DNA of 29,824 nt from an uncultured bacterium (lineage in GTDB: Bacteria; Actinomycetota; Coriobacteriia; Coriobacteriales; Coriobacteriaceae), in assembly GCA_905215115.1 (NCBI GenBank), contig CAJMOP010000013.1:1-29824 (forward strand). Direction: 5' to 3'. The notes under the pieces are model-generated. The model ran no database searches, was not told where the DNA came from, and worked only from the letters and a program-made list of their open reading frames with translations. Position numbers and translations under genes: made by a program. Of the stretch, positions 1 to 10,323 are shown piece after piece (the first letter of the stretch is position 1; each line of letters begins with the position of its first letter).

Positions 1-450
1 CTGCTGGCGTCGGGCGCTCGCGTGACGGCGACTTTGGGATCGCTCGTGTGGTCTGGGTCGCTACCGGGTATTATTGCCGCACTGGCGTTGGCGCTGCCAG
101 GCATAGCCGGCGTTGCCGCGGGGGCACTTGCGCGCGATCGGCGCTCGGGCTTCCTGCAGGGTGTGCTTGCGCTTTCTGCCTGCGAGGTTCCGGTGCTGGT
201 TGTGGCTGCATGTAGCGTATTTTCCCAACGTGCCGTGATGGGCGGCCTTGTTGCCGCTCTGGTTGCAACCTATACGCTTACGTGGTTTTTGCTTGCGATG
301 GGCTTTGCCTTTGAACTTCCCGTTTCGGCACCGCGACGCACAAAAGCCCAGATGGCGACTCCGCTTGCCGGTGGAGCCGCAGCTGCCCGTACTTTTGGCG
401 GACCTGTCGAAGTATCGTCCGATTCTATTTCTACGACCAAGGAGGCCTAG
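1..450 (+). CDS. C-terminal part of a multi-pass membrane protein
   Basis: The reading frame is open from the first base, so the gene starts before the window; the GTG at 22 is only an internal candidate start. About three hydrophobic segments are visible (roughly bases 58-130, 160-222 and 234-312), rich in Ala, Leu, Val and Gly, followed by a soluble tail of about 45 residues with Pro, Arg and Ser/Thr. I do not recognise a family from this part. The stop lies 3 bases before the ATG of the FHA-domain gene, so the two are almost certainly co-transcribed and translationally close. Function unknown; a membrane component working with the FHA protein is an inference from position only. Confidence 0.7.
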   Translation: MLASGARVTATLGSLVWSGSLPGIIAALALALPGIAGVAAGALARDRRSGFLQGVLALSACEVPVLVVAACSVFSQRAVMGGLVAALVATYTLTWFLLAMGFAFELPVSAPRRTKAQMATPLAGGAAAARTFGGPVEVSSDSISTTKEA

Positions 451-453
451 GTC

Positions 454-1392
454 ATGGCATCTCAAGTTGAGCTCACCCCATGCGGGGCCATGTTTGACAT
501 CTTTAAGCGCGCGGCACATTTGAGCCATATCGAGCTGTGCGGCTTGGTGCTTTCGTCCCGTCCGCTCGCCGACGGCCGCAGCCCGCAGAGCCGAGCCGCC
601 GATCGCTCTTGGGTTTCCCGCTTTATCGTTCGCGCGCCGGTCGGCACGCTTCAGCAGCGCTACTTTGCCGAATACGGTACCTCGGCTGCGCGTATTATGT
701 CGCAACTGGCCCTGCGCCAGCGCAATCCCATGGACTCCACGGCTGTGATCAATATGGTGTGCGGTCCTGCAGGTGAACCGATGGTACGCGCGCTCGAAGA
801 GTGCCACCAGGACACGAATCTCTATCGCAACGCGCTCGATCGCCTGTCCCAGGCGGCGGAACTCATGCCCGCCGAGCGCGCCGAGGCCGTGCTGGTGCTG
901 TTTGTCGCCGTCGGTTGTTCGGCGGATGTGCGGTCCTCGGTGAACTATTCCATCGACTACGCACACGCGACCTGTGGCGGAGGCACATCCACGCCGCGTT
1001 CGCTTGGCATGTCGCTGACTGCGGGCGAACGCGAACCCGCCCCGGCGCACCCCTTGGGCTTGCTGCGCGTGCAAAACAGTTTTGTCGTGAGCGCCCCGCG
1101 CTGGATTCAGCCGAGTGAGCAGGGTGTTGAGATTGGCGCGCTGGCCACTGGTGAGGGCGATATTACCGACGTCGGCGACGATGTCTCGGCCCGCCATGCC
1201 CATATCTGGTGCGATGCTCAAAATATCTGGCACGTCGAGGACTTGTCGTCCACCAACGGAACCGTGGTGGTAAACGGGGCCACGCGCGTCTGCATTCAGG
1301 TCGAGCCCGGCCGTTCCGCCCAACTCAATCCCGGCGACGAGCTCAAGCTCGGCGAATCCACTACCTACGCCATCCTCTTCGGTGCTCTCTAG
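454..1392 (+). CDS. FHA-domain protein
   Basis: The protein has 312 residues. The C-terminal 90 or so residues form a recognisable forkhead-associated domain: SARHAH at 245-250, VEDLSSTNGT at 261-270, NG at 274-275, then a final LNPGDELKLGESTTYAI strand. FHA domains bind phosphothreonine peptides, so this is probably a reader of Ser/Thr kinase signalling in the cytoplasm. The first 200 residues have no signal peptide or membrane segment and I do not recognise them; they include a mostly helical stretch with several Cys. The start is ATG 454 with an AGGAGG-like site inside the end of the preceding gene (aaggaggcctag). The stop codon lies inside a short palindrome (1391-1425). The partner kinase is not in the window. 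Confidence 0.85.
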   Translation: MASQVELTPCGAMFDIFKRAAHLSHIELCGLVLSSRPLADGRSPQSRAADRSWVSRFIVRAPVGTLQQRYFAEYGTSAARIMSQLALRQRNPMDSTAVINMVCGPAGEPMVRALEECHQDTNLYRNALDRLSQAAELMPAERAEAVLVLFVAVGCSADVRSSVNYSIDYAHATCGGGTSTPRSLGMSLTAGEREPAPAHPLGLLRVQNSFVVSAPRWIQPSEQGVEIGALATGEGDITDVGDDVSARHAHIWCDAQNIWHVEDLSSTNGTVVVNGATRVCIQVEPGRSAQLNPGDELKLGESTTYAILFGAL

Positions 1393-1425
1393 CCGGCAGA
1401 TAGGGACGTTCCTTTTCTGCCGGCT
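1391..1425. repeat. Short palindrome with GGGAC-type loop, overlapping a stop codon
   Basis: AGCCGGCAG (1391-1399) pairs perfectly with CTGCCGGCT (1417-1425) around a 17-base loop containing AGGGACGTTCC. The last two bases of the FHA gene's TAG are in the left arm. It is followed by ggggacactccttgg. There is no T-run on the plus strand, so it is not a standard terminator. A comparable arrangement (palindrome, GGGGACA loop, gene stop codon inside an arm) is seen at 8940-8970. Confidence 0.6.
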
Positions 1426-1500
1426 GGGGACACTCCTTGGCGCGCCAGAGTCGGTCGCCTGGGGATGGAGAGGCCATTTTGGCCCTTGGCAGTCACCCGA

Positions 1501-1559
1501 GGTAAACCTTTACCGCCCGCCTATATTTGCCGAAATTACACTTGACGGCGGGGTACAAT
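1501..1559 (+). promoter_or_regulatory. Putative nifJ promoter region with operator-like palindrome
   Basis: GGTAAA-CC-TTTACC at 1501-1514 is a perfect 6-bp inverted repeat with a 2-base spacer, placed where a regulator could act. A -10-like TACAAT preceded by GGGG lies at 1554-1559. No good -35 is found 16-18 bases upstream; the TTGACG at 1542 is too close. If used, the transcript would begin near 1566, giving a leader of about 275 bases before nifJ. The other part of this gene-free stretch (1426-1500) contains only a weak GGCCA/TGGCC hairpin. Confidence 0.35.
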
Positions 1560-1561
1560 AA

Positions 1562-1695
1562 GCCCGCATGCGGATTTCCGTTGCGGGCGCTTCCCATCGC
1601 CGGGGCGTGCCCGGGAGCATCCGGCATGCGGTCTTTGCGGCGCTCGGTCATGTGCAAGACGGGCGGTCGGGTCTGTGGGGCGCATCAGTTGCCCC
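1562..1695 (+). promoter_or_regulatory. Structured GC-rich leader upstream of nifJ
   Basis: The stretch folds readily. GCCCGCA (1562-1568) pairs with TGCGGGC (1582-1588) and encloses CGGA/TCCG (1571-1580). CCGGG pairs with CCCGG near 1600-1614. GGGGC pairs with GCCCC at 1677-1695. No convincing protein-coding frame with a ribosome binding site is present, and it does not resemble tmRNA, RNase P or SRP RNA by their conserved motifs. It could be a cis-regulatory 5' leader of nifJ or an independent small RNA. From 1696 to 1824 I see nothing further except the start of the nifJ ribosome binding site. Confidence 0.35.
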
Positions 1696-1840
1696 TCGCC
1701 TCGGCATGTCTTCTCTCCACGCCACGTACCTGCTGCTGAGCCTGCCTGCCAGATGATTGGAAGCAACAGCGTAAATCCCATCACGCCAACATCCCGGCGA
1801 TCGCCGGGGCCTGTATACCTATATGAGAGGAGAGGGGTAT

Positions 1841-5380
<3,540 letters not shown>

Positions 5381-5390
5381 GTCTCCCACC

Positions 5391-5515
5391 GCAGGATCTG
5401 AGGGCTAACCTTCGCGGACGTCCTCGGACATGAAAGAACCCCCGCTGCGCACTACGTGCGGCGGGGGTTCTTTCGTCCTGCGGAGTGTCCGCGAAGGTCA
5501 GCCCTCAGATCCTGC
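5391..5515. repeat. Long inverted repeat enclosing the nifJ terminator
   Basis: A 29-base left arm (5391-5419, starting GCAGGATCTGAGGGCT) pairs with the right arm (5487-5515) with one mismatch. The arms enclose a short imperfect region and then the terminator hairpin at 5432-5474. A terminator does not need the outer arms, and they are nearly perfect. The sequence ACGTCCTCGGA in the left inner part recurs just outside the right arm near 5524. Confidence 0.85.
5432..5474. terminator. Intrinsic terminator after nifJ (bidirectional form)
   Basis: GAAAGAACCCCCGC pairs with GCGGGGGTTCTTTC, a 14-bp stem with further pairing towards the loop. The T-rich 3' side (TTCTTTC) and A-rich 5' side allow use on both strands. 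It lies 52 bases after the nifJ stop. Confidence 0.8.
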
Positions 5516-5582
5516 TACGACTACGTCCTCGGATTGTGGGGCTGAATGAAGGACGTGGCTGTGGGGGTGCCTTGTCCCGGTC

Positions 5583-5790
5583 GCTGTTTCGCGGCGTGGC
5601 CGCGAAACCACGCGCCACTTTGGGCATGGAGGGCTAGCTGATTGTGGCCTTCTGCTGCCCCAGTGCTGTTTCGCGCTTTGCGCGAAACATCGCAGCACTT
5701 TGGGCATAGTGGGGGAGTTGGTTGTCGCTGCCTTCTATCCCCTTGCTGTTTCGCGCCTTTGGCGCGAAAGGCGCAGTACTTTGGGCGTGG
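5583..5790. repeat. Three tandem copies of an ~80-bp hairpin repeat
   Basis: Copies start at 5583, 5665 and 5745. Each has GCTGTTTCGCG, a hairpin, CGCGAAA, then (C)GC..(A)CTTTGGGC(A/G)T and a G-rich spacer. The stems are perfect: 5586-5595 with 5599-5608 (loop GTG), 5668-5676 with 5680-5688 (loop TTT), and 5749-5757 with 5761-5769 (loop TTT). The base pair after TTTCGCG is G-C in copy 1 and C-G in copies 2 and 3, and one further pair is absent from copy 2, so pairing is kept while sequence changes. With the palindrome before it, this accounts for the gene-free stretch 5381-5815. Confidence 0.8.
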
Positions 5791-5815
5791 GGGCTGGCTT
5801 GCGGACTCAGATGAC

Positions 5816-7177
5816 CTAGAGAGATATGGGTGCAAACGAGAAATCGTTGTTGGGGTCGTCCTTTTCCATAAACTCATCGAGACAGAATGTCATATAGATT
5901 GGAACGTAAAGGATCTTGCCCTCTTTGCAAAGGTTTTCGTGGCTCAGCACAACGGCCTCGGGAATTTTGTACTCGCCCACACTCATCAAACGGTCGAGGG
6001 CTGCATGTGCTCGAACTTTCTTGCCCGATTTGACTTCGATTGGGACAACATGCCCGCGGGCACCTTCGATTACAAAGTCGACTTCACCGACCTCACGCGT
6101 TTGGTAGTACCACGTATCTGCTCCGAGGGCAACGAGTTCCTGTGCGACCACGTTCTCATAGAGGCCGCCGAGGTTGGGGGTTTTCATGTCAAGGTAGACG
6201 GCGCGTGCCGTGCTGCCGGGATACCGCGATGCGAGCATACCTGTATCGGACTCGTATAGTTTAAAGGCCGTCGTTTTCTCCGTCCTCTTGAGAGGGCTTC
6301 GTGCCTCCGTCACCTGGGGGACCATCAATCCAACGCCTGCGTTCACCAGCCATAGGAAATCCTGCTCGTATTTTTGAAGACGAGCTCCCTCGCCTAGAGA
6401 CGAGACGATAAAGCGATGGGACTCCGCCTCAAGCTGAACGGGAATTTGCTCGAAAATGGAGCGAACGTTAAACGCTCGAGTCGATGCATATTTAGAGATA
6501 TCGCTTTTGTACTGATCGACTAGCTGAATTTGAAGCTCACGCGTTCTCACGAGCGAATAGCCCGAATCGATATAGTTCTGAACGACCTCCGGCATGCCGC
6601 CGCAAACGATATAGGCTCTAAAGTTTTTGAGCATCGCCTCATGAATATAGTTTTCGACGGGACGTCTCTCGACAAGGCGGCTGCGAATATCTGCAAGCAC
6701 ATTTTCGCTGACGCTGTTTGCCCAACAAAACTCTTCAAAATCCATCGGCCGCATAACAATGTGCTCGACATACCCTACCGGAAAAGAAGAGATCCCCTTA
6801 AACTCAGTCCCAAGCATAGACCCCGAGAAGACATAGCTAAAGCGTCCGTCCTCGACCAGCGCCTTCATAAGTGTAACGATCTGCGGATACTCCTGAATCT
6901 CATCGACGAAGATAAGCGTGTCTCCTTCAACAAGCGGTGCATCCGCAAGAAGGGCCACACGGTTGATGAAGTCAATGGAGTTCTTAGCGCCAACAAGTAC
7001 GTCTCTTGCCTCGGCATCAAGTAGCAGATTGACCTCATAATACGAAGCGTAGTTGCTCTTTCCAAACGCGCGAATCGCATAGCTCTTGCCAATCTGACGC
7101 GCACCGGTAACAAGCAGGGCCTTATGGGAGTTATTCTTCCAGCTCAAAAGCCTATCAGTGACCTTGCGGCGTAGCAT
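5816..7177 (-). CDS. AAA-family ATPase with C-terminal DUF4143 domain
   Basis: The protein has 453 residues. The N-terminal P-loop ATPase has a Walker A motif GARQIGKS at 25-32 and a Walker B region LIFVDEIQE at 88-96. The C-terminal DUF4143 part has LYENVVAQELVALG, then DFVIE and IEVKSG, a pattern like the PD-(D/E)XK nuclease core. Such proteins are common, patchily distributed accessory genes of unclear role; some authors link them to toxin-antitoxin or defence functions. Codon use is more AT-rich than in the neighbours (many ATA, AAA, TTT, GAA), which suggests acquisition by transfer. It starts at ATG 7177 with GAGGTG upstream. It stands alone, with direct repeats at its 5' side and hairpin repeats at its 3' side. 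Confidence 0.9.
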   Translation of the reverse strand: MLRRKVTDRLLSWKNNSHKALLVTGARQIGKSYAIRAFGKSNYASYYEVNLLLDAEARDVLVGAKNSIDFINRVALLADAPLVEGDTLIFVDEIQEYPQIVTLMKALVEDGRFSYVFSGSMLGTEFKGISSFPVGYVEHIVMRPMDFEEFCWANSVSENVLADIRSRLVERRPVENYIHEAMLKNFRAYIVCGGMPEVVQNYIDSGYSLVRTRELQIQLVDQYKSDISKYASTRAFNVRSIFEQIPVQLEAESHRFIVSSLGEGARLQKYEQDFLWLVNAGVGLMVPQVTEARSPLKRTEKTTAFKLYESDTGMLASRYPGSTARAVYLDMKTPNLGGLYENVVAQELVALGADTWYYQTREVGEVDFVIEGARGHVVPIEVKSGKKVRAHAALDRLMSVGEYKIPEAVVLSHENLCKEGKILYVPIYMTFCLDEFMEKDDPNNDFSFAPISL

Positions 7178-7192
7178 TAAAACACCTCATTG

Positions 7193-7279
7193 ACAAAAAT
7201 TGGCAAATAGATTTGCCCCTAATCATACAAAAATTGACAAATAGATTTGACCCAAATCATACAAAAATTGGCAAATAGC
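7193..7279. repeat. 34-bp direct repeats with internal palindromes, upstream of the ATPase gene
   Basis: Two full units (7193-7226 and 7227-7260) and a third truncated after 19 bases (7261-7279) begin ACAAAAATTG(G/A)CAAATAG. Each full unit contains CAAAT-AG-ATTTG; in the first it extends to GGCAAATAGATTTGCC. They lie 16-102 bases upstream of the ATPase start on its promoter side, as expected of repeated operator sites. On the minus strand a TATGAT that could serve as -10 falls at the junction of units 1 and 2. Confidence 0.75.
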
Positions 7280-7284
7280 AAAGC

Positions 7285-7503
7285 TCACTTAGGCCTCAAA
7301 GCCAGCGAGCCAGCACGGTACTTTGCGAAAAGGCTGGCGGCGCCGTTGTTGAGGGTGGCCAGGTTGGCAGTGGCGCCGTTAGCGTTCTCGGCTGCTTGGG
7401 CGCGCAGGAGCGAAAGGGCGTCGGCAGCGTTCATGCAGAAGCCGACGGTAAAGTTCCATACTGCGAACTCGCAGTCGCTTGCCGCGGGGTGAAGCGCGAT
7501 CGG
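7285..7503 (-). pseudogene. Remnant of a protein-coding gene (3' end only)
   Basis: On the minus strand 72 sense codons run from just after a TAG (7504-7506) to a TGA (7285-7287). Codon use is typical of this chromosome (GCC, AAC, CTC, GGC). The peptide includes FAVWNFTVGFCMNAADAL and ends LALRPK. There is no plausible start with a ribosome binding site near the open end; the first in-frame ATG would leave about 45 residues. It looks like the C-terminal end of a gene cut off by the AT-rich sequence that follows. I do not recognise the family. A short real gene is less likely. Confidence 0.4.
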
Positions 7504-7869
7504 CTATCCCTTATGTTGGATGAAAAGCCCCATGTTTTTGCAGGGGTGCATACTCGTCAAATTAATGTATAGAATCGCGTATAGTGCGAGTAAGATATTG
7601 CGCTGTCCGTTTTGTGTTTAGCAAAGATATAGTTTGCATAATCTGGTCTAATCCCTGCTCTATTTAAATAAAGTTGCACGTAAATGGCGTAGATATGCCT
7701 GAACTGGGCTTCTTTACGCTGAGCGGGTAAAATCGACCGTTCGCCGCTTAGGTATTTTCAAAATGAATAAAATGAGCGATAAAGAGAATATAAACCTTAA
7801 TAAACTCGCGTATCGCACGGACGCGGGTTATTAATGGGTTGTAGGCCTTTTACAGAAAGGATTCCAGCA
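7504..7869 (+). promoter_or_regulatory. AT-rich upstream region of carbamate kinase
   Basis: This 366-base gene-free region is much more AT-rich than its surroundings. A -10-like TAAAAT preceded by GGG is at 7728-7733, 137 bases before the start codon. TGCATACT (near 7548) and TGCATAAT (near 7634) resemble half-sites of arginine-repressor (ArgR) boxes, which would suit a carbamate kinase gene, but the spacing does not form a clear box. The ribosome binding site AGAAAGGA precedes ATG 7870. I see no RNA gene or open frame here. Confidence 0.35.
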
Positions 7870-8832
7870 ATGTCTAAGCCTCTTGGCAAGCCCGATCGTA
7901 TTGTCGTCGCCCTTGGCGGCAACGCCCTCGGCAACAACCCCGTCGAGCAGATCGAGGCCGTGAGCAACACCGCCCACGCTCTCCTTGGTCTTATCGAGCA
8001 GGGCAACGAGATCATCATCACCCACGGCAACGGCCCGCAGGTCGGCATGATCCAGAACGCCTTCGCCGCTGCCCACGATGCCATCGGTACCCCCGAGATG
8101 CCGCTGCCCGAGTGCGGCGCCATGTCCCAGGGCTACATTGGTTATCATCTGCAGCAGGGCATCGGCCGCGAGATGCACAAGCGCTATAAGCGTTGGCACG
8201 CCGCCACCGTCGTCACCCAGATCGAGTGCGATCCCGACGATCCCGCGTTCAAGAACCCGACCAAGCCGATCGGCCCCTTCTACACCGAGGAGCAGGCTAA
8301 GGAGTTCATGGCCGAGGATCCCTCCAAGGTCTTCGTCGAGGATTCCGGCCGCGGCTGGCGTCGCGTCGTCGCTTCCCCCGATCCCAAGAAGATCGTCGAG
8401 GCTGACTCCATCCTCAACCTGCTCGACAACGAGTTCATCGTCATCGCCTGCGGTGGCGGCGGCATCCCCGTCGTCCGCGACTACGAGAACAAGGGCTGCT
8501 ACAAGGGCGTTCCCGCCGTCATCGACAAGGACCTGGGCGGCGAGCTGCTGGCCGAGGACTGCGACGCCGACGTTCTGTTCCTGCTGACCGCCGTTGAGCA
8601 TGTCGCCATCAACTTTGGCAAGCCCAACCAGGAGGAGCTCGAGGACCTCACCGCCGACGAGGCCGAGCGCCTGGCCGACGAGGGTCAGTTTGGCAAGGGT
8701 TCCATGGAGCCCAAGGTCCGCGCTGCCATCAAGTTCGCGCGTTCCCGCAAGGGCCGCACCTGCATCATCGGTGCTCTGGACAAGGCCGCCGAGACCATGG
8801 CCGGCCTCTCCGGTACCCGCATCCACGAGTAG
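7870..8832 (+). CDS. arcC: Carbamate kinase
   Basis: The 320-residue protein of the amino acid kinase family transfers phosphate from carbamoyl phosphate to ADP, giving ATP, CO2 and ammonia. It usually acts at the end of arginine deiminase or related ureido pathways, in the cytoplasm. Family motifs are clear: VVALGGNALG near 10-20, THGNGPQVG near 56-64, ACGGGGIPVV, DKDLGGELLAED, and the C-terminal TAVEHVAINFGKPNQ. Start ATG 7870 is preceded by AGAAAGGA; an in-frame ATG at 7834 has no such site and would add 12 atypical residues. Neither arginine deiminase nor ornithine carbamoyltransferase is adjacent, so the source of carbamoyl phosphate is not given by the context. The permease and amidohydrolase further downstream are possible partners. 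Confidence 0.96.
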   Translation: MSKPLGKPDRIVVALGGNALGNNPVEQIEAVSNTAHALLGLIEQGNEIIITHGNGPQVGMIQNAFAAAHDAIGTPEMPLPECGAMSQGYIGYHLQQGIGREMHKRYKRWHAATVVTQIECDPDDPAFKNPTKPIGPFYTEEQAKEFMAEDPSKVFVEDSGRGWRRVVASPDPKKIVEADSILNLLDNEFIVIACGGGGIPVVRDYENKGCYKGVPAVIDKDLGGELLAEDCDADVLFLLTAVEHVAINFGKPNQEELEDLTADEAERLADEGQFGKGSMEPKVRAAIKFARSRKGRTCIIGALDKAAETMAGLSGTRIHE

Positions 8833-8897
8833 TCTCTACTCTGTTGCATCTCTCGTGGGCGCCAGGCAAAGCGCCCACAAACTAGCCTCTCTTCATG

Positions 8898-8930
8898 AGC
8901 TCCGCAGTCCGCTCCGACTGCGGGGCTTTT
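8898..8930 (+). terminator. Intrinsic terminator after arcC
   Basis: AGCTCCGCAGTC (8898-8909) pairs with GACTGCGGGGCT (8916-8927), followed by TTTT. A second perfect hairpin, GTGGGCGC with GCGCCCAC, lies just upstream at 8855-8878 without a T-run. Confidence 0.8.
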
Positions 8931-8939
8931 GCTATTCAC

Positions 8940-8970
8940 CTAGTCATTGGGGACAGACTTAAATGACTAG
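8940..8970. repeat. Short palindrome with GGGGACA loop, overlapping a stop codon
   Basis: CTAGTCATT (8940-8948) pairs perfectly with AATGACTAG (8962-8970) around a 13-base loop, GGGGACAGACTTA. The right arm contains the TAG stop of the minus-strand peptidase gene. The layout matches the element at 1391-1425, while the arm sequences differ. Confidence 0.6.
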
Positions 8971-9968
8971 TAGTAGGCCCACATGGCTTCGATTTCGTTG
9001 AGGACCTCCACCACGCCCCAGCGGCGGGCGCTGCGGCTGGCCGAGTTGGGGTCGTAGACGCCAATCTGGTTGGCATCGTCGATGCCGTGGAGCACGATAT
9101 AGTGGCCTACGTTGGTAAACGTGCCGGGGCGCACTGCGGCGATGACGGGCGCACCCGAGCGAAGTGCTTGGGTAATCGATTCGCGATCGTTATAGAGCTG
9201 TGTTCCGTTGAGCCCCAGCTGCCACGCACCGCTTGTCATAAACGACCACTCGGTGGCACCAGTGGGGGCGTAGTTGCCGGCTTCGGCCAGTGCGCATATA
9301 TCGACCGGCGTCTTATCGGTATGGCCGGTCTTAAAGATATAGACCATGGTGAGGCAAGTGGGACCGCAAGCGTTTTCGCGAATAGTGCCACCGGCATAGG
9401 GCAGCTCCGACCATGCGGGGTCAATTTGGTAGATGTGGGGCATGGTGCCGGCCTGCCATTGCGAGCGCGGGGTCGAAAAGGCAAATGAGTAGCCGGGCGC
9501 GACGGGAGCTTTAAGCAGCTTGTCCTCGGCAGTGGGCTCAAGACCGGCTGATCCGTGGGAGATGCAGGATCCCAAAAACACAAAGACGAGGCAGGCGGCG
9601 ATGGAGCAAAGCGCAAGGCGTAGACGGCGGACCGGAAGCGCGTGGCTTGTGGTGTGCGACGCGGGGTGAGGGGCGGAATTGCCGCGATCGCGTTGAGGTC
9701 GCGAAAAGGAGCGTTTGACGTAGTAGTCGGTCTTATGTCGATCGTAGCGGCGTGGCTGCGATGTGTCGGTCTGGCGTTGGCGTGTGCTCATACTCACGCG
9801 GTCTGACTGCTGCACGGTACGGCTTTGCTGCCGCGAAGAAGCCCCGAGCTGCTCTTGGGGGCGCTGCGGGCTGTCGTTGTCGGAGGTGCTTCTGGGCGTT
9901 GGCGTGGTGCGGCCGGCAAGGCGCACGCTTTGTGGCCGTTGGTCGCCGTCATTGTATCCGTATGCCAT
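8967..9968 (-). CDS. Membrane-anchored C39-like cysteine peptidase
   Basis: The protein has 333 residues. Residues 1-110 are a polar, Arg/Gln/Ser/Thr-rich region with low complexity. One hydrophobic segment follows (about 117-134), then an extracellular part with a C39-like peptidase domain (about 178-325). Catalytic candidates are C201 in ENACGPTCLTMV, H289 in GHYIVLHGID and D306 in VYDPNS. Such proteins probably cleave peptides or process envelope proteins outside the cell; no substrate can be named. Start ATG 9968 has AAGGTGA at a good distance; GTG 9977 would add three residues. It is convergent with arcC and divergent from the permease gene, so it is transcribed alone. A type II membrane orientation is inferred from the basic N-terminal region. 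Confidence 0.85.
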   Translation of the reverse strand: MAYGYNDGDQRPQSVRLAGRTTPTPRSTSDNDSPQRPQEQLGASSRQQSRTVQQSDRVSMSTRQRQTDTSQPRRYDRHKTDYYVKRSFSRPQRDRGNSAPHPASHTTSHALPVRRLRLALCSIAACLVFVFLGSCISHGSAGLEPTAEDKLLKAPVAPGYSFAFSTPRSQWQAGTMPHIYQIDPAWSELPYAGGTIRENACGPTCLTMVYIFKTGHTDKTPVDICALAEAGNYAPTGATEWSFMTSGAWQLGLNGTQLYNDRESITQALRSGAPVIAAVRPGTFTNVGHYIVLHGIDDANQIGVYDPNSASRSARRWGVVEVLNEIEAMWAYY

Positions 9969-10323
9969 TCGAATCACCTTGCCTCATGTGTAACTTGTCT
10001 ATCCTACATAAAAAGATGCACGACACATGGGCATGTGCGCCAAAAGCCTGACAAATGGTATGAACGTTGCCGCGCCGCGCGCCAAGCGTCACGGCAACAG
10101 GTCTTCAAAAGCAGACAAGATGAAAGCGTCCAAGACGAATGACGTCTTCTGCCGTTCGTCCCAAAAACGGCGCCGCTCGTTTTACAGTTCTGCCTTCGGT
10201 CGAGCCACAAGCGGCGTTGCTGTGCCAAGGCCGTATCTTAAAGCCACGAAATTAAAGCGCGCGGCAAAACAGGCTGCGCAAGGGGTGACGCCAAGGGGCG
10301 TCAAAAAGGAAAGGAGGGGAACA
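9969..10323. promoter_or_regulatory. Intergenic region between divergent peptidase and permease genes
   Basis: This 355-base stretch has no convincing gene, although the permease frame happens to stay open through it. A perfect hairpin TGACGCC-AAGG-GGCGTCA at 10286-10303 ends only a few bases before the permease ribosome binding site (AAAGGAGGGG, 10311-10320), so it could affect translation. A minimal 11-codon frame starts at 10015 without a clear ribosome binding site. No confident promoter is seen for either gene. Confidence 0.4.

Noticed and set aside
1542..1559. TTGACG and TACAAT as a paired -35/-10
   Set aside because: They are only 6 bases apart; a normal promoter needs about 17. Only the -10-like part was kept, at low confidence.
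5432..5474. Treating 5391-5515 as an ordinary terminator only
   Set aside because: The inner hairpin explains termination, but the 29-bp outer arms are additional and nearly perfect, so the region was listed as a repeat as well.
7193..7279. CRISPR array
   Set aside because: The units follow each other with no unique spacers, there are only two and a half of them, and no cas genes are in the window.
7247..7492. 81-codon plus-strand frame across the repeat and gene remnant
   Set aside because: It starts inside the direct repeats and runs antisense to a frame with much better codon use (the remnant on the minus strand).
10015..10050. 11-codon leader peptide frame with one Trp upstream of the permease
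   Set aside because: No clear ribosome binding site, no regulatory codon run and no terminator/antiterminator pair next to it.
10027..10323. 99-codon in-frame N-terminal extension of the APC permease
   Set aside because: The extension is basic and low-complexity, is not found in the family, and a very strong ribosome binding site directly precedes ATG 10324.
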